Of a DNA stretch of 64,000 bases, positions 27,783 to 37,057 are shown in pieces; within the stretch, counting starts at the first letter, position 1, and each line of letters begins with the position of its first letter. This DNA comes from PALSA-660 sp963726435. Its GTDB lineage: Bacteria; Actinomycetota; Coriobacteriia; Anaerosomatales; PALSA-660. The stretch is taken from contig CAVSCJ010000001.1 of the NCBI GenBank assembly GCA_963726435.1, positions 124,001 through 188,000 on the forward strand, written 5' to 3'. Under the pieces are notes generated by a model. It was given only the letters and a program-made list of their open reading frames with translations, searched no databases and had not been told where the DNA came from. The position numbers and the translations under genes were made by a program.

Positions 27783-28880
27783 CTATCTCCAGATGACCTT
27801 GATCGTCTTGGAGGTGCTGGCCGCGAATGCGGAGTTGCCGCTGTACTTGACCCTGATGTAGTAGGTACCGTGCGCCGCACCCGGATGGTAGTAGTAGTTC
27901 CATTGGCGGCTGCCGAAGCTGTGGCGCGTCGATACGAGGTGCCACACGCTCGAGGTGGACTTCCTGACGTAGAACCCTATGTGCGTGCCGTTGGGCATGT
28001 TCGGCTTGATGACGCCGTGGAAGTAGACGCGGGTCCCGCGCGGAACGCTCGTGCGACTGGCCACGATCCCCAGGCTCGTAGCGAGCTGCGTCGGGGCGTC
28101 GGCCCCGATCGTGAACGTCTTCGTCACGTGCACGGAACTGTTGCGCGCGATGTCCTGTGCCCAGTACTCGACGGTGTGGGAGCCGACGCCGGTGACGGCG
28201 AAGGTCTTCGTCCCTGCGGGAGCGGGCGTGCTCGTGGGCTCAGGCCCCGGGCCGACAAGCTCGTGGCACATACCGCACGCGCCATAGTCGCCGTGCGGCG
28301 GGGTCTGGTCGAACGTGGTCAGCGGTGGCGGCGTGAGCGCGGCGACCTTCGGCAGACGCGCGAAGAGCACCTTGGCCGCTGTGGCCGCTGCGGGAGACAC
28401 GACCTGCACGAGGTTGCCGCCGTCGACGCGATAGTAGAGGCTGTCGACGCCGGAACCATTGAAGTTGTCGGTGGCCGTGACGGTGATCGAGGCGGCCATC
28501 ACGTACGACGCGGCTGCGTCGCAGGTGACATCCGGGGCGACATCGTCATCCACGAAGAACGGGATGGTCATGACCGTCTGGGTCGTGCCCGTCGCCATGT
28601 CCTTCCAGATCGTGTTCAACGCGAGTTCGTGCGGCCCGTAGATGCTGGTCGTGACCGACGTGGCGGGGCCGACCGTCTGACCGCCATCGAGCTTATAGGT
28701 GCACGCAGGCGTCAGTTTGATCGTGGCGCTGTTCAAGTACATGGCCTGGGCGTCGGTGATCGTCGCTGGCACCGCGAAGGCTGCCATCGGCAGCAAGCCG
28801 ACGACCAGCAGCAGGCAGAGCACGGCCGCCAAGCGAGCCTTGGTGCGGCCGTGGCGATGCGTGCTACGCGTTTCGTTCAT
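27783..28880 (-). CDS. Exported monoheme surface protein with shared C-terminal domain
   Basis: 365 aa. Signal peptide about residues 1-36 (LCLLLVVGLLPMAAFA). A beta-rich domain follows with FFVDDDVAPDVTCDAAASY and DNFNGSGVDSLYYRVDGG (chitobiase/big-like fold), one heme site CGMCH near residue 200, and the same approximately 95-residue C-terminal domain as the protein at 21990 (IVASRTSVPRGTRVYF...). Last gene of AOR operon 2, so it may take electrons from the AOR-2 complex or hold it at the surface. Confidence 0.8.
   Translation of the reverse strand: MNETRSTHRHGRTKARLAAVLCLLLVVGLLPMAAFAVPATITDAQAMYLNSATIKLTPACTYKLDGGQTVGPATSVTTSIYGPHELALNTIWKDMATGTTQTVMTIPFFVDDDVAPDVTCDAAASYVMAASITVTATDNFNGSGVDSLYYRVDGGNLVQVVSPAAATAAKVLFARLPKVAALTPPPLTTFDQTPPHGDYGACGMCHELVGPGPEPTSTPAPAGTKTFAVTGVGSHTVEYWAQDIARNSSVHVTKTFTIGADAPTQLATSLGIVASRTSVPRGTRVYFHGVIKPNMPNGTHIGFYVRKSTSSVWHLVSTRHSFGSRQWNYYYHPGAAHGTYYIRVKYSGNSAFAASTSKTIKVIWR
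27798..28080 (-). repeat. 3' cassette copy 2 (shared surface domain)
   Basis: Near-identical DNA to 22011-22290; see there. This copy also shares its downstream terminator with the copy at 52638-52930. Confidence 0.7.
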
Positions 28881-28896
28881 GCTCTCAGATCCTCCC

Positions 28897-29553
28897 CTAT
28901 TGATTGGAGTTGAGGTGCTTATCGACTTCGTCCCACTGAGCGATCCCCATCGCTTGGGACTCCGTCAGATACCTGTCGGAGTAGAGACAGACCATGCCGT
29001 TCGATACCGTGACGCTCTTGATGTCGGCGTACTCCTCCATCGATCCCATCACCGTGATGTGGGCGAAGACTTCCTCGAGCGGGAGGTTGAAGGGATCCAG
29101 CTCGAAGAACACCACTGCGGTGGGTCTCGGGTACGTCTGTGCGTTGTCACGGACCGTCTGGGCGATCAGGAAGACCGGATCATCGGCTTGGGTGCGGAGC
29201 AGCAGGCGCGCGTAGGGAACGACAAGGTACTTCGTCGAATGCAGGAACTCGGCACCGGTCTTCTCGTCCGGGGTCCGGACGATGTCCGCGAATTCCGGAT
29301 CGCTCGCGATCGCTTCCCAAACGCCTGCCAGCTGCTCCTCCGTGAAGGAGAAGGGCTCTTCGGCGAAGATCGCTGGAGAAGTGATGTGTGCCGCTCGCGA
29401 CTCGCGTCGGATGTGGTCGGTCACTGCCGTCAGGCGCTTCTGAGCCTCGGCCGCCTCAGCGGCGACCTCGTCTTCAGGCTCGAGCGTCTCGGTGGTGCCG
29501 CCCTCCGGGGCTTCCTCGACGACGTCGTTCGTATCTAGATCGTCATGCTCCAC
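28897..29553 (-). CDS. Cytoplasmic protein of the AOR-2 operon, perhaps YdhW-like
   Basis: 218 aa, acidic N-terminal 45 residues (many Glu/Asp), no signal or membrane helix. The core has VVPYARLLLRTQADD, TAVVFFELDPFNLPLEE and a short C-terminus. I do not recognise a domain. Order Fe-S protein, AOR, this protein, exported heme protein mirrors the E. coli ydhYVWXUT operon, where ydhW encodes a protein of about the same length after the AOR gene; a maturation or chaperone role is a guess from that parallel. Only 16 bases separate it from the next gene. Confidence 0.55.
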   Translation of the reverse strand: MEHDDLDTNDVVEEAPEGGTTETLEPEDEVAAEAAEAQKRLTAVTDHIRRESRAAHITSPAIFAEEPFSFTEEQLAGVWEAIASDPEFADIVRTPDEKTGAEFLHSTKYLVVPYARLLLRTQADDPVFLIAQTVRDNAQTYPRPTAVVFFELDPFNLPLEEVFAHITVMGSMEEYADIKSVTVSNGMVCLYSDRYLTESQAMGIAQWDEVDKHLNSNQ

Positions 29554-29642
29554 TGCTCGTCCGTCCCATCGATCTCGTTCCCGGTCATCTGTCCCGGCTC
29601 GCTCTGACGACTCTCAGGCGAGGCCCGCTCATGCTCTCTCGG

Positions 29643-31820
29643 CTAGACGGGGGGCAGCAGAGGCAGCGCCTCGAGCTCGTCCGCGACATCCGCCATGCCC
29701 ATGCCCGCGAGCGTCGCGCGAAGCGGTGCGCCCGTGGTCTTGTCGAAGCCGAGCTCCTCGTAGAAGAGATCCAGAGCGAGGTCCCAGTCTTCCTGCGTCT
29801 CGTAGTAGTTCGTGCCGTTGAAGGCGACCGCACCTTCGTGGTTATCGACGAGCCCCCACGGCGGCAGCTGGTCGTGAAGGACGCGCATGTTCCTCGCCTT
29901 GAACGCACGCATCGTGAGCGCCCGCTGCAGAGTGAAGAACTTGATGCCCTCGTTGTCGAACTCGATCGTGTTCATCGTCTTGCCGGTGGCAGCCGAGAAC
30001 AACTGCGACTCCAGAGAGATGTCTCCGCGGTAGCCGCGCTCCTTGAGGGGAGACACGACCCAGGGCCACATCCAGTTGCACAGGCCCGTGCTGTCCATGA
30101 TCTCTTTGCGGGCGATGGCCCACTTGGCGGCCACGGCCTTCTGCTGATTCATCGGATTCACGCCGTTGCCGAAGTTGCAGGCCAGGCCCATGTCGTCCAT
30201 GTAGCCGTTGCGTGCGAACTCCACGCTCGCGATGTCTACGGTCACTGCGTTGGGGAGGCCGCACGCGATGAAGTTCGACCAGCTGTGGTTCTGGGCGTCA
30301 CGGTTGTAGCCGGTGTTGATGAGGCCGCCCACCTGTCCGCCGTTCTCCAACGAGTGGTGCTTCGGGAAGCCGAGTCCCCACCACTGCACGGCACTGTCCG
30401 CGTGGTATGCGTCCGTTATGCCGGGGGTACCGGTCTCCCACTTGCCCAAGCTCTCTTCGACGGGACCGCCGAGGAACTTGCCGAGCTCGCCGACCCCGTA
30501 GGCCATGAGGCGACCGAACTCCTTGAGGAAGGCCAAGTCGCCGGCCTCGTAGAGACCGAACAGGCCGGTGGCCGCGTTGAGAGAGGTCCACTCCGCGGTC
30601 GGAACGTTCGGCTGGATCCACTTGACGCCCTTGTTGGCGCCTCCGTAGATGAAGGCCCAGCCACGATCGGTGAGTCCGTAGTTGTTGTGCAGGCCGAGGT
30701 CGTCCGTCATGTGCTTGCCGGCGACGTAGGCCTCGAGCGCCTTGAGGTTCGCTTCCTGCCCGGTCAAGGTTCCCTTCACCTTGGCGGCGTTCATCAGTCC
30801 GCGCCCCCACCAACCGGTGCAGGTGTTGGCCGCGGTCGTCGGTACGCCCCACTTCGCTGCGGTCGGCACGCTGAGTGCCTGGTGGCAGCGGATCGGGCAC
30901 GCGTGGCAACCGTCCATGCGGATCGTGAAAGCCTCGGCGAATGCGCCGGGGTCCGACTTCAAGCAGCGATACCCGACGCTCTGGCGATCGTGCGGGTCGC
31001 ACGTGCCGGTCTCGACGGGCGGGGTCGCGGCGCCCCAGTACTGGCCCTTCTTGGCATACCAGCGGGCACCGCTGACGTATTCGGCCCACGGCTGCGGGCT
31101 GTTGGGCACGACGGCCTGGTTGTTCGAGCCGATGAGCGACATGGAGTAGTCGATGAGCGTGCGCCAGGCCTTCTTGCTGGCGGCGATCTTGACACTGCCG
31201 CTGCCAACGACACCTATGGCCTTCAGGTTCTTCGAGCCCATCACGGCGCCAAGGCCGCCCGCTGAGTGCGAGTAGTTGGTCATGATGACCGACTGGGCGA
31301 CAAGGTTCTCGCCGGCCTGGCCGATAGCTGCGACCTGGCAGCTGCCGCCCAGGGCCTTGGTGATCTCGGCCGTGGCGCGATAGATGCCGTTGCCCCAGAT
31401 CTGCGGGCAGTCGACGATCTCGACTTTGTCGTCGCGGATCGCGATGTAGACAGGGCCGTCGGCCTTGCCTGTGACGATGATGCCGTCCCACCCGGCGAAC
31501 TTCGCCTCAGCGCTGAAGTGGCCGCCCATGTGCCCGGTGGTCACCGCATGGAAGGGGTGCTGCGGCGAGAGGCTGGTGATGCAGGTACGGCCACCGGACG
31601 GAGCGCCGGTGCCGGTCAGAGGGCCCCAGCCGAAGATGATGGGGCACTCGGGGTCGAACGGCTGGGTGTTGGCGTCGGTCTCGTCCCACAGAACCTTGTA
31701 GGCCATGCCGGTGCCGCCCCAGAAGTCGCTGTACTTGTCGAGGGTGTCTTCGACCGTGGACGTCCGCGTCCCTAGGTTCACGCGTAGCGTCTTGCCGGTC
31801 CAACCTCCATAGGTTGGCAT
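29643..31820 (-). CDS. Tungsten aldehyde ferredoxin oxidoreductase-like enzyme (AOR-2)
   Basis: 725 aa, intact. AOR domain 1 is clear: GKTLRVNLGTRTSTVEDT, WGGTGMAYKVLWDE, FGWGPLTGTGAPSGGRTCITSLSP, FSAEAKFAGWDGIIVTGKA, GQAGENLVAQSVIMTNYSHSAGGLGAVMGSKNLKAI. The CHACPIRCH block matches the Fe-S ligands of the family. No signal peptide and no added surface domain, unlike AOR-1. Its partner is the Tat-type ferredoxin 50 bases upstream, so the complex is probably also carried outside. Substrate unknown. Confidence 0.85.
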   Translation of the reverse strand: MPTYGGWTGKTLRVNLGTRTSTVEDTLDKYSDFWGGTGMAYKVLWDETDANTQPFDPECPIIFGWGPLTGTGAPSGGRTCITSLSPQHPFHAVTTGHMGGHFSAEAKFAGWDGIIVTGKADGPVYIAIRDDKVEIVDCPQIWGNGIYRATAEITKALGGSCQVAAIGQAGENLVAQSVIMTNYSHSAGGLGAVMGSKNLKAIGVVGSGSVKIAASKKAWRTLIDYSMSLIGSNNQAVVPNSPQPWAEYVSGARWYAKKGQYWGAATPPVETGTCDPHDRQSVGYRCLKSDPGAFAEAFTIRMDGCHACPIRCHQALSVPTAAKWGVPTTAANTCTGWWGRGLMNAAKVKGTLTGQEANLKALEAYVAGKHMTDDLGLHNNYGLTDRGWAFIYGGANKGVKWIQPNVPTAEWTSLNAATGLFGLYEAGDLAFLKEFGRLMAYGVGELGKFLGGPVEESLGKWETGTPGITDAYHADSAVQWWGLGFPKHHSLENGGQVGGLINTGYNRDAQNHSWSNFIACGLPNAVTVDIASVEFARNGYMDDMGLACNFGNGVNPMNQQKAVAAKWAIARKEIMDSTGLCNWMWPWVVSPLKERGYRGDISLESQLFSAATGKTMNTIEFDNEGIKFFTLQRALTMRAFKARNMRVLHDQLPPWGLVDNHEGAVAFNGTNYYETQEDWDLALDLFYEELGFDKTTGAPLRATLAGMGMADVADELEALPLLPPV

Positions 31821-31870
31821 GCTCTATCTCCTCCCGAATGGATCAGTGTTCGCGCTCGTATGTGACGACA

Positions 31871-32602
31871 TCACGAGTGGCAAGTGGCGCAGTACGCGCT
31901 GCTGGACGGGTCTGCCATGAGGCCGGGCTGAACCGGCGGCGTGGACAGGCGAAGGTCGGTCCACGCGACGTACTTCAGCGCTCCGGTCGGGCATGCGCGA
32001 GCACACTCGGGGCTTCCGTCGCACAGGTAGCACTTGCTGGACTTCTTCGTTGTCGGGTTGACGGTGATCACCGCCCACGGGCACGCCTTCGTGCAGACGC
32101 CGCAACCGACACACAGGGCCTCGTCGACCTTGCGGGCCCCGGTCTTGGCGTCCGGCCTGATGGCGCCATTCGGGCACGCCTCGGCGCAGGGAACGGGATG
32201 CGGGCACTGCTTGCAGGTGTCGGCCCGCACGCGGAAGTCCCCGTCGGCGCCCTCTGCCATCCCGGCGGGCGCCCCACCCATGGTGGCGAAGTTGCGCGCG
32301 ACCTTGATGCGAGCGAGGTGGGAGCTGGCGGCGCCGTCGTTGAACTCGCTGCACGCCAGCTCGCAGCGACGGCAGGCAACGCAACGGCTGATGTCGTGGA
32401 GCAGGACACCCTTCGAGTCGACCATGATGGGCGACTTGAGTGCGCTGACGAAGGGGACGCGGCCGAACATGCTGGCGGCGAACATGCCGACGCCGGAAAC
32501 GGCCGTCACCTTGACGAAGCTGCGGCGGCTGACCATGCCCGTCGCGAGGTCGGCGCCTACGTCATCGCCGATCACTGGGAGTAGTGCTGGATGCTGGGAC
32601 AT
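31871..32602 (-). CDS. Tat-exported ferredoxin partner of AOR-2 with C-terminal CXXCH
   Basis: 243 aa. Tat signal VSRRSFVKVTAVSGVG. Four cluster motifs: CVACRRCELACS, CKQCPHPVPCAEACPNGA, CVGCGVCTKACPW, and CYLCDGSPECARACPTGA. The last six residues are CATCHS, a possible c-type heme site absent from the AOR-1 partner; if heme is attached this subunit could pass electrons straight to cytochromes. The leader upstream is a duplicate of that of AOR operon 1. Confidence 0.83.
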   Translation of the reverse strand: MSQHPALLPVIGDDVGADLATGMVSRRSFVKVTAVSGVGMFAASMFGRVPFVSALKSPIMVDSKGVLLHDISRCVACRRCELACSEFNDGAASSHLARIKVARNFATMGGAPAGMAEGADGDFRVRADTCKQCPHPVPCAEACPNGAIRPDAKTGARKVDEALCVGCGVCTKACPWAVITVNPTTKKSSKCYLCDGSPECARACPTGALKYVAWTDLRLSTPPVQPGLMADPSSSAYCATCHS

Positions 32603-32835
32603 TGCGATGCAATCCCTCCGATCACTGACGGAATGTGTCTTCTCGTCTGTGGCGCGTCAGTCTGCATCGCCCGTGTGCCTTGGTAGGCAGCCTTCACGGG
32701 CTGGGCCCCCCTTCCTGCCGTCGACGTCAGTCTGACGGCGCGCGCCTTGAAGGTCCTCAGGACCTTCAACCGCGCCCCCTTTTCGAGGTGGAAGGCGCCC
32801 GGGTTTCCCGTGAGCACCCTATCGGTCCTGCGGCC
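32595..32835 (-). repeat. Duplicated leader of AOR operon 2
   Basis: Second copy of the leader at 27100-27345. Past the element the transcript contains TTGAAGGTCC-TGA-GGACCTTCAA (near 32744-32770), a strong hairpin that is conserved in shape in the other copy. Confidence 0.7.
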
Positions 32836-32868
32836 ATGGCTGTGGCTTTAGGCTGCAGAACTCGGAGG
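32779..32868 (-). promoter_or_regulatory. Conserved structured leader element, copy D (AOR-2)
   Basis: CCTCCGA, stem GTTCTGC (32861-32855) with GCAGGAC (32831-32825, one G-U pair), CCGATAGGGTG, the GGGAAACCC hairpin, and GCGCCTTCCACC then GAAAAGG. The G-U change against copy C keeps pairing. The remaining bases between 32869 and 33010 show no gene. Confidence 0.65.
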
Positions 32869-33010
32869 CGATTCCGAACCGGTGTTGCCCCTCGGAATCG
32901 CAAGAGTGGTCCCTTGAGCTCTTTGTCGACCTCACTTGTGCTTCCGCGAACAGTGAAGCACGTGTCGCATCGATGCGCCAGTTGGGAGTTGTGGACATTC
33001 CGACGGACGG

Positions 33011-33026
33011 TGTAGCAACTGTTACA
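33011..33026. promoter_or_regulatory. Near-palindromic operator ahead of AOR operon 2
   Basis: TGTAGCAACTGTTACA, matching the site at 27518-27533 (TGTACCAATTGTTACA) at 13 of 16 positions, with both outer TGTA/TACA ends kept. Same distance class upstream of element D as the other site is of element C. Confidence 0.45.
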
Positions 33027-33043
33027 AGCCCGGGACATATCGC

Positions 33044-33283
33044 TCAGACGTCGAGGATCTCGACGCTCGCCCGAGGCGGAAGACCCGCGGCGGCGAGGAT
33101 GTCTTGGACCGCTCGCGAGGACGCCGGCTCGACCCGAAGCGCGATGCCGCACAGCTCGCCGAGGGCCCCCGGCGAGGGGATCGCGACGGGCTGGATCCCC
33201 GCTGCCTTGAGCGCGGCCTCGGCGGCCATTGCGTCGTGCACCGACGCGAAGCCGAAGGCGACGAAGCGGCGCAGGTCGCCCAT
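33044..33283 (-). CDS. DUF3343 small protein (putative Se/S carrier-like)
   Basis: 79 aa, beginning MGDLRRFVAFGFASVHDAMAAE, with the family pattern of a short sheet-helix protein that ends in a helix and VEILDV-like strand. The start overlaps the stop of the cysteine desulfurase gene by one base in an ATGA arrangement. DUF3343 genes are often found next to selenium and sulfur-handling genes; a role as carrier for the neighbouring desulfurase is inferred. Confidence 0.65.
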   Translation of the reverse strand: MGDLRRFVAFGFASVHDAMAAEAALKAAGIQPVAIPSPGALGELCGIALRVEPASSRAVQDILAAAGLPPRASVEILDV

Positions 33284-34468
33284 CAGGCGAGCAGGTCGGC
33301 TACGGCGGTCAGGGCCGCTCGAATGTCGGAAGCCGTGTTGCCGTAGCCGACTCCCAGACGGACCGCGCCGGTCTCGAGCGTGCCCAGCGTGCGGTGCGCC
33401 CATGGCGCGCAGTGCAACCCGCTGCGCACCGCGATCCCGTAGGTGCGATCCAGCAGGAACGCCATGCGGTCGCAATCGATCCGGTCGGCGACGAAGGAGA
33501 GCGTCGTGACACTGGGCTCGTCGGGTGCGGGACCGAGCACCCTGACGCCCGGCATGAGCGAGCAGGCCTTCCTTGAGCTCGCGGAACAGGCGCCGCTCGG
33601 TGGCGCGCCACTCGTCGCCATGGAGCGCTAGAAGTCGCGCGGCGGCTCCGAGACCCGCGATGCCGGGCGTGTTGGGAGTGCCGGCCTCGTAGCGTTCCGG
33701 ACGTCCCTGCGGCTGCACCTGCTCGTCGCTCGATCCGCCGCCCGTGCCTCCCTGCAGGAGTTCGACGGCGTTGAGCCCGGGACGCAGATAGAGCAGGCCC
33801 ACGCCCTGCGGACCGAGCAGCGCCTTGTGACCGGAGACCGCGTAGGCGTCCACGTCCAGAGAGGCGATGTCGACCGTCAGGTGTCCCGCGGCCTGCGCGC
33901 CGTCCACGAGCAGCAGGGCCCCGTTCTCGTGGGCTATGTCCGCCAGGTCCGCGATCGGCTGAATCGCACCCGTCACGTTGCTCGCGTGCTGGCAGACGAC
34001 CGCGCGCGTCACGTCGGCCCGCACCGCGCGCTCGAAGTCGCCTGCGTCGATCGTGCCCGTCCGGTCGGCTTCCACGACGTCGACGCGCACGCCGAGAAGG
34101 GACAGGACGTGGAGCGGACGGGAGACGGCGTTGTGCTCCATCGACGAGACGACGACTCTATCGCCCGGGTAGACGAGCCCCTTCAGCATGAGGTTGCACG
34201 CCTCGGTGCAGCCGGACACGAAGGAGAGGTTTCGAGCATCCGGGACGCCCAGCAGGTCCGCGCACGCGCGACGCGACTCGAAGACGAGTCGTGAAGCGCT
34301 GAGCGCCATGGCGTACGCTCCGCGCCCGGGGTTCGCCCCGCACTCGGTCATGGCGTTGACGACGGCCTCGACCACCTCGGGCGGCTTGGGCCACGACGTC
34401 GCCCCGTGATCGAGGTAGATGCAGGGGCGCACCCGGCTTGCGGCGTCCCGGTCCCTCGCGTCAGTCAT
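33283..34468 (-). CDS. Cysteine desulfurase/selenocysteine lyase-type PLP enzyme, one frameshift
   Basis: Class V aminotransferase fold. N-terminal part: IYLDHGATSWPKPPEVVEA, SGCTEACNLMLKGL, SSMEHNAVSRPL, DGAQAAGHL, and the PLP lysine in AVSGHKALLGPQGVGLLY. After a frame change near 33565 the C-terminal part runs GVRVLGPAP, TTLSFVAD, and the catalytic Cys loop RSGLHCAPWAHRTLGT. Expected length about 390 aa matches the joined frames. This subfamily is often linked to selenium or molybdoenzyme genes; it may supply sulfur for FdhD-dependent activation or selenide for SelD. Overlaps mog by eight bases. Confidence 0.8.
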
Positions 34469-34952
34469 GCCCGCCGCCCGCCATCATCTCGACGGCGTGC
34501 TCAAGCTGGTCGGCGACGAAACCGAACGATTCTCGGGCGGCGTTGACGCTGCCGGGCACGTTGATGACGAGCGTGCGCCCGCGCAGCCCCGCGACCCCGC
34601 GGGACAGCATCGCGCGCGACGTGACCTTCGCGCTCTCGGCCCGGATGTGCTCGGCGATGCCGGGAGCCATGCGGTCGCACGCGTCAAGTGTCGCCTCGGG
34701 GGCGATGTCGCGCGGCGAGAAGCCCGTGCCGCCGGTGGTGAACACCACGTCGGCCGCCTCGACGTCGGCGAGTTCCACGATCGCAGCGGTCAGGGCTGAG
34801 CGGTCATCGGCGCACAGGCGGTAGCCCGCGACCTGCCACCCGCGCTGTTCGGCAAGAGCGACCAGGGCCGGCCCGGAACCGTCGGCCTTCTGACCCGAAG
34901 CGCACGAGTCAGAGGACGTGACGATGCCGATGCGCAGCGCCGGCATTCGCAT
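34461..34952 (-). CDS. mog: Molybdopterin adenylyltransferase
   Basis: 163 aa of the MogA/MoaB fold: GIVTSSD start, VVFTTGGTGFSPRDIAPEATL with the TTGGTG loop that binds pterin, and LVINVPGS near the end. It activates molybdopterin with AMP before Mo or W insertion by MoeA. Starts one base after the MOSC gene. Confidence 0.85.
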   Translation of the reverse strand: MRMPALRIGIVTSSDSCASGQKADGSGPALVALAEQRGWQVAGYRLCADDRSALTAAIVELADVEAADVVFTTGGTGFSPRDIAPEATLDACDRMAPGIAEHIRAESAKVTSRAMLSRGVAGLRGRTLVINVPGSVNAARESFGFVADQLEHAVEMMAGGGHD

Positions 34953-35531
34953 TCACCCCGCCGTGCGGCCACGCGCGCTCGCGGGCGCGCAGGCCTCGCC
35001 CGCCGCGGCGGCCTCGGCTGCCTTCTCGGCCGCGAACTCGGCGATCGCCTCGGGCGGAGTCCGGTCGCAGGTGCCGTCGCCGAGCGAGACCAGCCTGATC
35101 TCGTCCCCGACCTGGACGTCGCCGGCTTCGCGGACGACCGCGAACAGCCCCTCGCGGGGCATCACGCAGTCGCCCGCCTGGTAGTAGATCGCGCACTTGG
35201 TGTGGCACACCTTGCCGATCTGGCTGATCTCGAGGACGGAGTCCTCTCCGACGCGTATCACGCTGCCGACGGGCAGAGCGAGCAGGTCGATGCCGGAGGT
35301 GGTGATGTTCTCCGCGAAGTCGCCCGGCCCCACTTCCAGGCCCTTGTCGACCATCGTCTGGATCGACTCCATGGCGAGCAGCGAGACCTGGCGGTGCCAG
35401 TCGCCCGCGTGCGCGTCGTCGGCGAAGCCACGGTCGAACACGAGCGTGCCGCACTCGCCGCGCTTCTTGCGCATCGTCTTGCGCTCACTCAGGTTCACCG
35501 ACACGACGTGGGCAGGGTTCTCGACGGCCAT
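34953..35531 (-). CDS. MOSC-domain protein
   Basis: 192 aa. Conserved MOSC pattern: VVSVNLSE start, DDAHAGDWHRQVSLLA, GDFAENITTSGIDLLALPVGS, and CHTKCAIYYQAGDCVMPREG with Cys residues. The Ala/Glu-rich tail is likely disordered. Such stand-alone MOSC proteins (often beside or fused to MogA) handle the dithiolene or terminal sulfur of Mo/W cofactors. Four bases from moaC. Confidence 0.82.
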   Translation of the reverse strand: MAVENPAHVVSVNLSERKTMRKKRGECGTLVFDRGFADDAHAGDWHRQVSLLAMESIQTMVDKGLEVGPGDFAENITTSGIDLLALPVGSVIRVGEDSVLEISQIGKVCHTKCAIYYQAGDCVMPREGLFAVVREAGDVQVGDEIRLVSLGDGTCDRTPPEAIAEFAAEKAAEAAAAGEACAPASARGRTAG

Positions 35532-35535
35532 GTTC

Positions 35536-36027
35536 CTAGACTTCCTCTCCGCGGGTCCACGTGCCTGACTTGCCGCCCTCTTTCGACAGCAGCCCGAGCG
35601 CGTCGACGGTCATCCCCCGGTCGACGGCCTTGCACATATCGTACAGGGTGAGCGCGGCCACGGCGGCGGCCGTGAGAGCCTCCATCTCGACACCCGTGGG
35701 GCCGTCGGTCTCGACGGTGGCGGTTACCCGCACTTCGTCGTCCAGCGGATCCAGGTCCACTGTGGCGTGCGTGAGCGAGAGCGGATGGCACAACGGAACG
35801 AGTTCGCTCGTGCGTTTGGCGGCCATGATACCCGCCACGCGAGCGACTGCGAAGACGTCCCCCTTGGGAGCGCGACCCTCGACGATCATCGCGAGCGTCT
35901 CGGGCCTCATGTGGACGGTCGCACCGGCGATCGCGCGCCGATGGGTGACCCCCTTGCCCGCCACGTCGACCATTCGCGCCTCTCCCCGCTCGTTCGTGTG
36001 CGTCAGACCTTCGCCGGTCACGGTCAT
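35536..36027 (-). CDS. moaC: Cyclic pyranopterin monophosphate synthase
   Basis: 163 aa, intact: MVDVAGKGVTHRRAIA, KGDVFAVARVAGIMAAKRTSELVPLCHP, VETDGPTGVEMEALTAAAVAALTLYDMCKAVDRGM. These are the family's core blocks, including the Lys and Asp of the active site. ATGA overlap with moaA. Second step of Moco synthesis. Confidence 0.9.
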   Translation of the reverse strand: MTVTGEGLTHTNERGEARMVDVAGKGVTHRRAIAGATVHMRPETLAMIVEGRAPKGDVFAVARVAGIMAAKRTSELVPLCHPLSLTHATVDLDPLDDEVRVTATVETDGPTGVEMEALTAAAVAALTLYDMCKAVDRGMTVDALGLLSKEGGKSGTWTRGEEV

Positions 36028-37055
36028 CCTCCGATCTGGGACATGTGGCGGACGGTGCCGATCCGCATGTTGTGGGACTCGGGCTTCGCCGCGAGCGCCG
36101 CTCGGATGAGCCCGCGCACATCGCCGCCGCCGCGCAGGACCGCCCGGGCGTCGAGCTCGTCGTCTGAGAACAGGCAGGTGCGCAGCTTGCCGTCGGCCGT
36201 GAGCCTGAGGCGGTTGCACTCGCCGCAGAAGTGGTGCGAGAGCGGCGAGATGACGCCGATCGTGCCCGCAGCTCCCGGCGAAGCGGTAGTAGGTCGCCGG
36301 GCCCCAGCCGCCGGGCGCCTCGTCGCGCGCGACGGGTTCAAGCTCGCCGATGCCCGCTGCGAGACCCTCGGCGGACAGCCGGGCGACGATCTCGTCGCTC
36401 GGGACGTGGTCCTCGGCCGTCCAGACGCCCTCCGAACTCTCCGGGCCGCAGGAGCCGCCGGCCGCCGGCTCGCCTTCTCCGCCGACTGGCATGTACTCGA
36501 TGAATCGGATGTGGAGTTGACGGTCGAGCGTCATGCGTGCGAACGAGAGAAGGTCCTGGTCGAGCGAGCGGACGACGACCCCGTTGACCTTGACCGGGTG
36601 CATCCCTGCGTCGAACGCCGACTCGATGCCGGCGAGCACGTCCTCGAGGTGGCCACCTCGCGTGACTCGCCGGTACACCTCGGGGTCGAGGGTGTCGAGA
36701 GAGATGTTCACGCGCGTGAGGCCTGCTGCGACGAGGTCCTTCGCGTAGCGCGGCAGCAGGATGCCGTTGGTCGTGATCGCGATCGCCTCGATGCCGGTCA
36801 GAGCGCGAAGTCGGGCGACGTGTTCGACGATGCCGAGGCGCACCAGCGGCTCGCCGCCCGTGAGGCGGATCTTGGAGATGCCCTCATCCACGGCCGCCTC
36901 GGCGAAGCGCTCGATCTCCTCGAAGGTGAGGATCTCCGCGGATCGCGCCACGGCACGCCACTCGGCGGCATGCAGTAGACGCACCGCAGGTTGCAGCGGT
37001 CGGTCACCGAGATGCGCAGGTAGTCGATGCGGCGTCCGAACGCGTCGATGCCCAT
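36024..37055 (-). pseudogene. moaA: GTP 3',8-cyclase MoaA, two frameshifts
   Basis: The ATG at 37055 gives MGIDAFGRRIDYLRISVTD followed by the radical SAM motif CNLRCVYC. Near 36955 the frame changes and continues with ILTFEEIERF, IRLTGGEPLVR, AITTNGILLPRYA and IRFIEYMPVGG. Near 36310 it changes again into GVISPLSHHFCGECNRLRLTADGKLRTCLF, which carries the second cluster, ending MSQIGG. Total length equals 344 codons, so the two changes cancel in length. A Gly/Ser insert (GEGEPAAGGSCGPESSEG) lies before the last part. Confidence 0.82.
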
Positions 37056-37057
37056 CG